Positions 1 to 4,433 of a DNA stretch of 5,700 bases are shown piece after piece. The first letter of the stretch is position 1. Every line of letters begins with the position of its first letter. The position numbers and the translations under genes were made by a program. Location of the stretch: positions 1-5,700 of the forward strand of contig JABAYZ010000145.1 in assembly GCA_018608735.1 (NCBI GenBank), written 5' to 3'. This stretch comes from Flavobacteriaceae bacterium (GTDB lineage: Bacteria; Bacteroidota; Bacteroidia; Flavobacteriales; Flavobacteriaceae). The notes under the pieces are model-generated. The model searched no databases. It was not told the DNA's origin and was given only the letters and a program-made list of their open reading frames with translations.

Positions 1-81
1 ATTCAAGCACAAACAAATTTAATATTTCAAATCAATAAAACGCTTAAAAAGAAGGCACAGCAAATTACTAAACCAGAGTAA
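1..81 (+). CDS. 3' end of an unidentified protein gene (partial)
   Basis: Frame 1 is open from the window edge to a TAA at 79-81, giving a 26-residue C-terminal tail that begins IQAQTNLIFQ and ends KKKAQQITKPE. The other two plus frames meet stops within the first 36 bases. The tail is polar and lysine/glutamine-rich, as expected for a soluble or cytoplasmic C-terminus, and shows no domain motif. Its start and most of its length lie outside the window, so I cannot name a product. It is separated from the peptidase gene by about 160 bp that include a separate promoter, so it is probably not co-transcribed with it. It could be a chance open stretch, because 27 codons is short. Confidence 0.45.
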   Translation: MQAQTNLIFQINKTLKKKAQQITKPE

Positions 82-106
82 GAGATTGTAAGCTCTAAGC
101 TCTCTA

Positions 107-126
107 TTTAGTAGTAATTTACTAAA
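107..126. repeat. small inverted repeat downstream of the partial gene
   Basis: TTTAGTA and TACTAAA form a perfect 7-bp inverted repeat with a 6-nt loop, shortly after the stop codon of the left-edge gene. There is no T-tract after it, so it is a poor intrinsic terminator by itself. It may be a weak hairpin at the end of the upstream transcript or a chance AT-rich palindrome. A tandem 7-mer (AAGCTCT twice, about 89-103) lies just before it. Confidence 0.25.
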
Positions 127-177
127 AGTCTGTTTTGAAGTTTTCAATTAAATTTATGTTAATTGTTTTGTGTAACT

Positions 178-203
178 GTAACATTTTTAGTTCATTGGGC
201 GTC
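178..203 (+). promoter_or_regulatory. ECF-sigma-like promoter of the M13 peptidase gene
   Basis: GTAAC (178-182) and CGTC (200-203) are separated by 17 bp. This matches the general AAC...CGTC layout of promoters read by extracytoplasmic-function sigma factors, with the -35 AAC and -10 CGTC elements about 16-17 bp apart. No convincing TAnnTTTG -7 box of the housekeeping type lies between here and the start codon. The predicted transcript start near 210 leaves a leader of about 30 nt. I infer that the gene belongs to an envelope-related ECF regulon, which would suit an exported lipoprotein peptidase. Which sigma factor reads it cannot be told. Confidence 0.55.
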
Positions 204-239
204 TTACTATGATATAACAATCACTAAATACTAAACATC

Positions 240-2297
240 ATGAACTTAAAACAGCTTACCGTACTGTGTGCATTTGGCCTGTTGGGCTTCAATGCCTGCA
301 AGACCGAATCTAAAAATCCGTTTTCAGACGCTGAGAAAATTCCTGGAATTATCTTGGAAAATATGGATACTTCCGTAAATCCAAAAGATAATTTCTATGA
401 TTACGTGAATGGAAACTGGATGAAAACCAATACCATTCCAGATGACGAATCGCGATGGGGTGGTTTTGGAGTGCTTAGGAAATCAACACGAAAAGACGTG
501 CTTGATATTATTAAAACCTCTAAAGAACTGGGCACTTATGAAGACGGTTCTGACCAGAAAAAAGCTTTATTAATGTTTGAATCCGAACTGGATTCTGTAG
601 CCAGAACAGCTGCAGGCATCTCGCCTATTCTTCCACTTTTAGAGGCTATTAATAGTATTCAAAATATCTCAGACATGCAAACGGTCTATGCAAAAACAGT
701 AGGCGTCTCTGCCCCGTTTGCAGGAATTGGTGCAGAAGCAGATCTAAACAACAGCAGCATGAACACTGCTTGGGTATTTCCTGGGGGTCTAGGACTACAA
801 CGGGATTACTATTTAGATCAAGATGCAAAAACAAAAGAAATTCGTGGACAATATGTAGATCATGTGGCGCGAATGTTTCGATTTATTGATTATGATGATG
901 CCAAAGCAAAAGCTGCAGCACAACTTGTACTCGATTTGGAAACACAACTGGCAAAACCACGACTGGATAAAGTACAAAGACGTGACGTTAGAAACTTTAA
1001 TAACCCACGTTCAGTGAGCGAACTTAACGCAATCACTCCTGCAATTGACTGGAATAAATTTATTAAAGATATGGGAGTAACTGCAGCTTTGGATACCGTT
1101 TTGGTCATGCAACCAAAATATATGAAAGCCTTAAACACCTTCCTTAGCACAACACCAATCGAGGACATAAGAACACTAATGACTTGGAGCACATTAGACA
1201 ATGCTGCCGGCTTTTTGACTCCTGAAATTGAAACTGCAAATTGGGAGTTTTATAGCAAAACACTGAGCGGATCTAAAACACAACGTGCTGCAGAAGAACG
1301 CGCTCTAGGAACCGTGAATGGCTCTGTAGGAGAAGCTATTGGAAAACTATATGTGGAAGCTAAATTCCCACCAGAAGCCAAAGTAAAAGCAGAAAAAATG
1401 ATTGCCAACGTAATCAAGGCATTTCAAAACAGAATCCAAGTATTGGATTGGATGAGTGATGAAACCAAGGCTAAAGCTATTGAAAAATTAGATAAGTTTA
1501 CCGTCAAAATTGCGTATCCAGACGAATGGGAAGATTATTCTGAACTACAAATCAAACAAGGCAACAGCTATGCAGAAAACATGTTGGCAGTTTCCCGATG
1601 GAGTCTCAGTAAAAATATTTCTGAAATTGGCCAGCCTGTAGACAAATCCGAATGGGGTATGCCACCACAAACGGTGAATGCTTATTTCAATCCTTTAAAC
1701 AATGAAATCGTATTTCCAGCAGCTATTCTACAACCTCCTTTCTATAACTATACCGCCGATGAAGCGGTCAATTATGGGGGAATTGGTGCAGTTATAGGTC
1801 ATGAAATTTCACATGCCTTTGATGATTCTGGCGCCCGATTTGATGGCGATGGAAACGTTAACAACTGGTGGACCGACAAAGATTTGGCAGAATTTGAAAA
1901 ACGTGGTAACGCCTTAGCAGAACAATACAGTGCTATTGAAGTTATGGACAGTGTGTATATCAATGGGAAATTCACTTTAGGCGAAAATATTGGAGATTTA
2001 GGAGGCGTACTTGGCGCTTATGATGGAGTTCAACTCTTTTTTGAAGCCAATGGCCGACCAGAAGATATTGATGGTTTCACCGCAGAACAGCGTTTCTTTA
2101 TGTCATGGGCAACCGTATGGAGAACCCTAACGCGTGAAGATGCTTTAAGACGACAAATAAAAACGGATCCGCACTCCCCAGGGATTCAGCGCGCAACACA
2201 ACCACTCAAAAATATTGATGCTTTTTATGAAGCTTTTGATATCAAAGAAGGTGACAAAATGTTCCTTCCAGAAGATGAACGTGTTAGAATCTGGTAA
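240..2297 (+). CDS. M13 family zinc metallopeptidase lipoprotein (neprilysin/PepO type)
   Basis: This is a 685-residue zinc endopeptidase of the neprilysin family, a typical length for bacterial members. The N-terminus (residues 1-20) is a lipoprotein signal ending in a lipobox-like GFNAC, so mature Cys20 would be lipidated and the enzyme held in the envelope. The N-terminal M13 domain begins with the characteristic segment around 42-60 (MDTSVNPKDNFYDYVNGNW). The catalytic domain has the substrate-backbone motif NAYF (480-483), the zinc motif HEISH (521-525, with His521 and His525 as ligands and Glu522 as general base) and GENIGDLGG (581-589, with Glu582 as third ligand and Asp586 orienting a histidine). 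HSPGIQR (645-651) supplies the His and Arg equivalent to the substrate-stabilising pair of neprilysin. All catalytic residues are intact. The protein ends in VRIW, the expected family C-terminus without the CxxW cysteine of animal members. It is likely to cleave oligopeptides. It is monocistronic, between an ECF-like promoter and a strong terminator. Confidence 0.96.
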   Translation: MNLKQLTVLCAFGLLGFNACKTESKNPFSDAEKIPGIILENMDTSVNPKDNFYDYVNGNWMKTNTIPDDESRWGGFGVLRKSTRKDVLDIIKTSKELGTYEDGSDQKKALLMFESELDSVARTAAGISPILPLLEAINSIQNISDMQTVYAKTVGVSAPFAGIGAEADLNNSSMNTAWVFPGGLGLQRDYYLDQDAKTKEIRGQYVDHVARMFRFIDYDDAKAKAAAQLVLDLETQLAKPRLDKVQRRDVRNFNNPRSVSELNAITPAIDWNKFIKDMGVTAALDTVLVMQPKYMKALNTFLSTTPIEDIRTLMTWSTLDNAAGFLTPEIETANWEFYSKTLSGSKTQRAAEERALGTVNGSVGEAIGKLYVEAKFPPEAKVKAEKMIANVIKAFQNRIQVLDWMSDETKAKAIEKLDKFTVKIAYPDEWEDYSELQIKQGNSYAENMLAVSRWSLSKNISEIGQPVDKSEWGMPPQTVNAYFNPLNNEIVFPAAILQPPFYNYTADEAVNYGGIGAVIGHEISHAFDDSGARFDGDGNVNNWWTDKDLAEFEKRGNALAEQYSAIEVMDSVYINGKFTLGENIGDLGGVLGAYDGVQLFFEANGRPEDIDGFTAEQRFFMSWATVWRTLTREDALRRQIKTDPHSPGIQRATQPLKNIDAFYEAFDIKEGDKMFLPEDERVRIW

Positions 2298-2308
2298 TAT
2301 CCACAAAT

Positions 2309-2340
2309 AAAAAAAGCAGCCTCTAGGGACTGCTTTTTTT
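2309..2340. terminator. bidirectional intrinsic terminator between convergent genes
   Basis: A run of A (2309-2315), GCAG (2316-2319), a loop region containing a CC/GG pairing, CTGC (2330-2333) and a run of T (2334-2340) form an A-tailed and T-tailed hairpin. It starts 12 bp after the peptidase stop codon and ends 20 bp before the stop codon of the convergent TPR gene, so it can end transcripts arriving from either side. Confidence 0.88.
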
Positions 2341-2360
2341 ATGATTATTTATAGGCGTAA

Positions 2361-3062
2361 CTATTCTGTTTTTTTAGCGTCTTTTTGAGCGCGTATAGCA
2401 TTAATAGCAATATTGGCCATATTAAAATTTGGTGCTAATGCTAGAGCTTCTTCCAAGAGTAGGATAGCAGCATCATGATTGGTTTCAGGATTTTCTCTAA
2501 ATTTAGAAATCCCTTTTAGATATGCAAAACCCGACAATAATGAAACTTGATAAGGCGTCTGCGTTTCGTAGTAGGACCTCATCATATCCGTAGTGGAATT
2601 TGCAATTCCATAGGAGATGTTTAGCGCAGCTCCAGCATGATCATCAATTTGGATTTTCAAATCTGCTAATTCATAAGCAATAGACGCTGAAGGTTTTTGT
2701 TTATAAAGTACTTCATAATGCGCAATAGCAAGTTTTGGTTCGTTCAAAGATTTCAAACTAACCGCTTTGACTTCTGTAGCCAAATTGGTGTCCGTTTCTA
2801 AAAGTTCGAACCCAATGACATTTAACGCCTGAATATACTTCCCTTCGTTCATATAAAGGGCAGCTAAAGTATCTTTACGCTTCACGTTTGGCTCCAACAA
2901 AACCAAATGCGTCATAGCATTGATAATGCCTTGAATATCGCCTTGCTGTTGCATTTGCTTAAAATAGTCTTTATAGTGTGCGACTAAAGTTGAAGGGGTT
3001 TGCGCCTGAATTTGCATGGAAAAACAAACGATTAGTAGGATGGTGTATTTAAGTTGTTTCAT
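2361..3062 (-). CDS. exported tetratricopeptide-repeat protein
   Basis: This is a 233-residue protein with a Sec signal peptide: positive MKQLK, hydrophobic YTILLIVCFSM, and a probable signal peptidase I site after Ala20 (IQA|Q). The mature part is entirely helical in character and reads as degenerate TPR or TPR-like helix pairs: about 28-58, 66-92 (ALYMNEGKYIQALNVIGFEL), 96-125 (SLKSLNEPKLAIAHYEVLYK), 128-155, and a final unit at 175-215 ending LLLEEALALAPNFNMA, the clearest TPR signature. The C-terminus is basic and charged. Such proteins act as periplasmic or surface scaffolds for other proteins; no enzymatic motif is visible, so the partner is unknown. The ATG at 3062 is the only start that gives a complete signal peptide. 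Its own promoter is close upstream, so it is probably independent of the RNA units upstream of it. Confidence 0.85.
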   Translation of the reverse strand: MKQLKYTILLIVCFSMQIQAQTPSTLVAHYKDYFKQMQQQGDIQGIINAMTHLVLLEPNVKRKDTLAALYMNEGKYIQALNVIGFELLETDTNLATEVKAVSLKSLNEPKLAIAHYEVLYKQKPSASIAYELADLKIQIDDHAGAALNISYGIANSTTDMMRSYYETQTPYQVSLLSGFAYLKGISKFRENPETNHDAAILLLEEALALAPNFNMANIAINAIRAQKDAKKTE

Positions 3063-3079
3063 TTTTATAAATTTTAATT

Positions 3080-3106
3080 CAAAAGTAATAGATTTTTTGA
3101 AATCAA
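3080..3106 (-). promoter_or_regulatory. promoter of the TPR gene
   Basis: On the minus strand TACTTTTG (3087 to 3080) matches the Bacteroidota -7 consensus TAnnTTTG exactly, and a TTG lies upstream at 3106-3104. The spacer is only 16 bp, shorter than the usual 19-21, which lowers confidence in the -33 assignment. The transcript would start about 12 nt before the ATG at 3062. Confidence 0.5.
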
Positions 3107-3131
3107 ATTGATTTTTTATTTGCTTTTAAGC

Positions 3132-3159
3132 AAAAAAACACCACTTGCGTGGTGTTTTT
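3132..3159 (-). terminator. intrinsic terminator of the downstream small RNA
   Basis: CACCAC (3139-3144) pairs with GTGGTG (3149-3154) across a four-base loop. Flanking A and T runs extend the stem and give a seven-T tail on the minus strand (3138 to 3132). The five-T run on the other side would also allow weaker termination on the plus strand. Confidence 0.85.
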
Positions 3160-3213
3160 CAAAATTAACCAATTTAACTTTTAAATAACATCAAGAAACT
3201 CCGATGCTATGTT
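3132..3213 (-). ncRNA. putative small RNA, downstream copy
   Basis: A predicted transcript of about 82 nt starts near 3213, a few bases after a perfect TATATTTG -7 box, and ends in the T-run of an intrinsic terminator at 3132. There are three parts. A 5' hairpin pairs 3203-3210 with 3185-3192 (8 bp including one G-U) and has a 10-nt loop. A 22-nt AU-rich core (3161-3182, read AAGTTAAATTGGTTAATTTT on the minus strand) is identical in the second copy. The terminator stem follows. The longest ATG frame inside is five codons, so it is very unlikely to encode a protein. I do not recognise it as a named RNA family. I infer a trans-acting regulatory RNA, because the core is conserved while the 5' part is not. 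Ends are predicted, not measured. Confidence 0.65.
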
Positions 3214-3217
3214 AGGA

Positions 3218-3248
3218 CAAATATATATAACCTTTAAAGTTCTTACAA
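3218..3248 (-). promoter_or_regulatory. promoter of the downstream small RNA
   Basis: TATATTTG (3225 to 3218, minus strand) is a perfect Bacteroidota -7 box, and TTG (3248-3246) lies exactly 20 bp upstream. The second copy has the same two boxes with the same spacing. Confidence 0.8.
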
Positions 3249-3307
3249 CCATTATGTAACGAACGGACATTTTATGTAATAAACGGAAATATTAAGTATT
3301 TAAACGG
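3247..3307 (-). promoter_or_regulatory. LytTR-like direct-repeat ladder, downstream copy
   Basis: AACGG elements begin at 3262, 3282 and 3303, with a weaker AACCA at 3247 overlapping the -33 box. The steps are 15, 20 and 21 bp. On the minus strand two elements read TCCGTTCGT (3267-3259) and TCCGTTTAT (3287-3279). Both fit the LytTR-domain site pattern as I recall it ([TA][AC][CA]GTTN[AG][TG], direct repeats two helical turns apart) at every position. The longer shared form ATGTAAynAACGG occurs at 3254-3266 and 3274-3286. The position just upstream of -33 suits an activator. Confidence 0.6.
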
Positions 3308-3328
3308 GGCGGCCATTCATTTTAAAGC

Positions 3329-3357
3329 AAAAAAAACATCACCGAGGTGATGTTTTT
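3329..3357 (-). terminator. intrinsic terminator of the upstream small RNA
   Basis: CATCAC (3337-3342) pairs with GTGATG (3347-3352) around a four-base loop, with flanking A and T runs and an eight-T tail on the minus strand. The stem differs from that of the other copy at several paired positions, yet pairing is preserved, which supports selection on the hairpin. Confidence 0.85.
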
Positions 3358-3402
3358 AAAAATTAACCAATTTAACTTTTTAAGTAAGATATTAAATTAC
3401 AT
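3329..3402 (-). ncRNA. putative small RNA, upstream copy
   Basis: A predicted transcript of about 74 nt starts near 3402 from its own TATATTTG promoter and ends in an eight-T run at 3329. It shares the 22-nt core (3359-3380) and the overall plan with the other copy. The 5' segment is 9 nt shorter, differs in sequence, and forms only a weak four-pair hairpin (GTAA/TTAC). No meaningful reading frame is present: the only ATG, near the 5' end, is followed directly by a stop. Its family is unrecognised and its ends are predicted. The copy-specific 5' segment may give it a different target or stability. Confidence 0.63.
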
Positions 3403-3406
3403 ACGC

Positions 3407-3437
3407 CAAATATATGCCCTCTGTCAAACCCCTACAA
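3407..3437 (-). promoter_or_regulatory. promoter of the upstream small RNA
   Basis: TATATTTG (3414 to 3407, minus strand) and TTG (3437-3435) are separated by 20 bp, the same boxes and spacing as in the other unit, although the spacer sequence itself differs. Confidence 0.8.
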
Positions 3438-3496
3438 CGGTCATGTAACTAACGGCTATCTGACGTAATAATCGGTAGATTTAAACGTGTAATCGG
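3436..3496 (-). promoter_or_regulatory. LytTR-like direct-repeat ladder, upstream copy
   Basis: AACGG at 3436 and 3451 and ATCGG at 3471 and 3492 reproduce the 15, 20 and 21 bp steps of the other unit. The longer form is ATGTAACTAACGG at 3443-3455. Two of the elements carry A in place of one T of the GTT core on the minus strand, so this copy is a weaker match to the LytTR pattern. The ladder lies between the small RNA promoter and the end of the zinc-ribbon gene. Confidence 0.58.
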
Positions 3497-3497
3497 T

Positions 3498-3517
3498 AAA
3501 AAATTCCTTTAGAAATT
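3498..3517 (-). terminator. weak terminator of the zinc-ribbon gene
   Basis: On the minus strand AATTTC pairs with GGAATT (one G-U) around a TAAA loop, and six T follow (3503 to 3498, overlapping the end of the stem). It begins 3 bp after the stop codon at 3521. The stem is AT-rich and short, so termination may be incomplete and some transcripts might run into the RNA array. Confidence 0.4.
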
Positions 3518-3520
3518 ACA

Positions 3521-3868
3521 CTATTCGCGTTTTACCAAAGCATAAAATTGATTCTCTAAAGGCAAATACCCTTGGTCATACACAAAATAATAAACCGTCC
3601 CTGACTTAGTGGTATAAATACTTGTGAAATAATTAAAGTCAAAGCCTTTAGCAATAAGCTTATCTCGTGTAGATTTTGTTTTTTGGTGCGGATTGAGTGC
3701 TTCCAAAATACGCCAGTTTTTTCGTAATCGATTGTTAATATTTCGAATCAAGTTTTTCTGATCCTTATTAACGCGATTATTAAAACTATTTCGACAACCG
3801 TCACTACAAAATTTCTTATCGGTACGACCAATAATTGGGTCGTTGCATTCTGGGCATTGCTTTTTCAT
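3521..3868 (-). CDS. small zinc-ribbon protein of unknown function
   Basis: This is a 115-residue protein. The N-terminus has a treble-clef or zinc-ribbon style metal site: Cys5-x2-Cys8 (CPEC) and Cys21-x3-Cys25 (FCSDGC), followed by RNSFNNR. A strongly basic, asparagine-rich helical segment runs from about 26 to 55, and a C-terminal part rich in aromatic residues (FDFNYFTSIYTTKSGTVYYFVYDQGYLPL, about 76-104) is likely to form beta strands. The protein resembles small conserved flavobacterial zinc-ribbon proteins with no assigned role. The basic segment suggests nucleic-acid binding, but that is inference. It is divergent from the SSB gene with about 180 bp between them. It has no signal peptide, so it is cytoplasmic. 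The promoter region carries direct repeats like those of the neighbouring RNA units, which suggests shared control. Confidence 0.82.
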   Translation of the reverse strand: MKKQCPECNDPIIGRTDKKFCSDGCRNSFNNRVNKDQKNLIRNINNRLRKNWRILEALNPHQKTKSTRDKLIAKGFDFNYFTSIYTTKSGTVYYFVYDQGYLPLENQFYALVKRE

Positions 3869-3896
3869 TTGAAAGTAAATTCTAGATTATAAGGCC

Positions 3897-3926
3897 TAAA
3901 TATACTAAAAAATTATTCAATTACAA
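3897..3926 (-). promoter_or_regulatory. promoter of the zinc-ribbon gene
   Basis: TATATTTA (3904 to 3897, minus strand) differs from TAnnTTTG only at the last base, and TTG (3926-3924) stands 19 bp upstream. The transcript would have a leader of about 22 nt before the ATG at 3868. The -33 TTG is part of the first direct repeat of the adjacent ladder. Confidence 0.62.
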
Positions 3927-3991
3927 ACGACTACAAATAATTACAAACGAAATTAAATAGGTAATTACCGACTAAAATTTGGTCATCACCG
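3920..3991 (-). promoter_or_regulatory. direct-repeat ladder between zinc-ribbon and SSB genes
   Basis: ATTACAAACGA occurs twice exactly (3920-3930 and 3940-3950). Related ACCGA and ACCGC elements follow. The AACGA/ACCGA/ACCGC cores start at 3926, 3946, 3967 and 3988, giving steps of 20, 21 and 21 bp. Orientation relative to the minus-strand gene and the two-helical-turn phasing are the same as in the two RNA units. Individual elements fit the LytTR pattern less well than those of the downstream RNA copy, and the nearest repeat here overlaps the -33 box directly. The divergent SSB gene could also be affected. Confidence 0.5.
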
Positions 3992-4004
3992 CATCTTTGC
4001 CTTG

Positions 4005-4017
4005 TCGAATAGTTCGA
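4005..4017 (+). promoter_or_regulatory. palindrome upstream of the SSB gene
   Basis: TCGAA-TAG-TTCGA is a perfect 5+3+5 inverted repeat about 30 bp before the SSB start. It may be a small operator or a leader-RNA hairpin. I could not place a good TTG/TAnnTTTG pair for the SSB gene: CATCTTTG at 3992-3999 has seven of eight -7 positions but no matching -33. The promoter is therefore unresolved. Confidence 0.3.
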
Positions 4018-4048
4018 TAGTAAAACTGTAATAACCTTAAAATTAATT

Positions 4049-4384
4049 ATGATGAACACACTTAGAAACAAAGTACAGTTAGTAGGAAACCTGGGCAATG
4101 ACCCAGAAATTATCACTTTAGATAGTGGAAAAAAAATAGCCAAATTTTCATTAGCAACAAACGAGTACTACAAAGATGCAGATGGACAAAAACAAACCAA
4201 AACAGAATGGCACAACCTTATCGCCTGGAACAAAACTGCAGAACTTGTTGAAAACTACCTCACCAAAGGTAAAGAAATTGCGATTGATGGCAAACTTACC
4301 TACCGTTCTTGGGACGATAAAGAAGGTAACAAACGTTACAGCACCGAAGTCGTGGTGAACGAAGTATTGATGTTTGGCAAATAG
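4049..4384 (+). CDS. ssb: short single-stranded DNA-binding protein
   Basis: This is a 111-residue OB-fold SSB. The family signatures run in order: NKVQLVGNLGNDPE (7-20), KFSLATNEYY (32-41), TEWHNLIAWNKTAE (52-65), YLTKGKEIAIDGKLTYRSW (70-88) and YSTEVVVNEVLMFGK (97-111). These are the strands and aromatic residues that bind ssDNA as a tetramer during replication, repair and recombination. The protein stops directly after the OB fold. It lacks the flexible linker and acidic DDxPF tip with which housekeeping SSBs recruit partner proteins. It is therefore probably a secondary, tail-less SSB of the kind often found beside a longer SSB in this family. Two ATGs are adjacent (4049 and 4052) and either could start it. 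It is a single-gene unit ended by a strong hairpin. Its neighbour, a zinc-ribbon protein, is divergent. Confidence 0.93.
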   Translation: MMNTLRNKVQLVGNLGNDPEIITLDSGKKIAKFSLATNEYYKDADGQKQTKTEWHNLIAWNKTAELVENYLTKGKEIAIDGKLTYRSWDDKEGNKRYSTEVVVNEVLMFGK

Positions 4385-4399
4385 GCAAGGTAAAACCTA

Positions 4400-4433
4400 A
4401 CACAAGCTCATTCGTGGGCTTGTGTATTTTTTT
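4400..4433 (+). terminator. strong intrinsic terminator of the SSB gene
   Basis: An 11-bp stem (4400-4410 with 4415-4425, one G-U pair) is closed by a UUCG tetraloop and followed by seven T (4427-4433). The T-run overlaps the stop codon of the convergent LacI-family gene (4432-4434). On the minus strand the hairpin lacks a clean T-run, so it is mainly a plus-strand terminator. Confidence 0.92.

Larger units (their letters stand above)
3132..3496 (-). repeat. tandem array of two related small-RNA transcription units
   Basis: Two units in the same orientation repeat the same ordered blocks: terminator hairpin with A/T flanks, 22-nt core, TATATTTG -7 box, TTG -33 box, and a ladder of AACGG-type repeats. 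The period is 189 bp between the promoter boxes and 198 bp between the cores and between the terminators. The 9-bp difference lies wholly in the segment between the -7 box and the core. Sequence between the blocks has diverged, which indicates an old duplication or selection on the blocks. This array fills most of the 458-bp stretch without a protein gene (3063-3520). Confidence 0.78.

Noticed and set aside
890..1201. Minus-strand 103-codon frame inside the peptidase gene
   Set aside because: It lies fully antisense to a well-conserved M13 coding region, and its translation has the Ser/Leu-rich look of a shadow frame. The same holds for the minus frame at 649-834.
3063..3213. Riboswitch or attenuator leader of the TPR gene
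   Set aside because: The hairpin at 3132-3159 lies upstream of a separate perfect -7 box for the TPR gene and ends in a complete T-tailed terminator. The same unit occurs again farther upstream, so an independent RNA is the simpler reading. A leader role cannot be fully excluded.
3303..3318. GC-rich patch (CGGGGCGGCC) in an otherwise AT-rich array
   Set aside because: It is only about ten bases, adjacent to the most distant repeat of one ladder. It is too short to be evidence of transfer or of a separate element.
3130..3360. Remnant of a transposon or MITE with hairpin ends
   Set aside because: Both units point the same way, with no terminal inverted repeats or target-site duplication. The repeated blocks are promoter, core and terminator, which fits RNA genes better.
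3130..3500. CRISPR-like array or iterons, because of regularly spaced short repeats
   Set aside because: The repeats are 5-13 bp, spaced 15-21 bp, and sit immediately upstream of promoters. There are no 25-40 bp repeats with unique spacers, no cas genes and no replication initiator gene.
3931..4143. Minus-strand 70-codon frame across the zinc-ribbon/SSB intergenic region
   Set aside because: It overlaps the start of the SSB gene antisense and covers the repeat ladder. There is no recognisable domain, and the hydrophobic stretch is what AT-rich antisense DNA would give.
4176..4358. Plus-strand 60-codon frame inside the SSB gene
   Set aside because: It is the +1/+2 shadow of a confidently identified SSB and has no features of its own.
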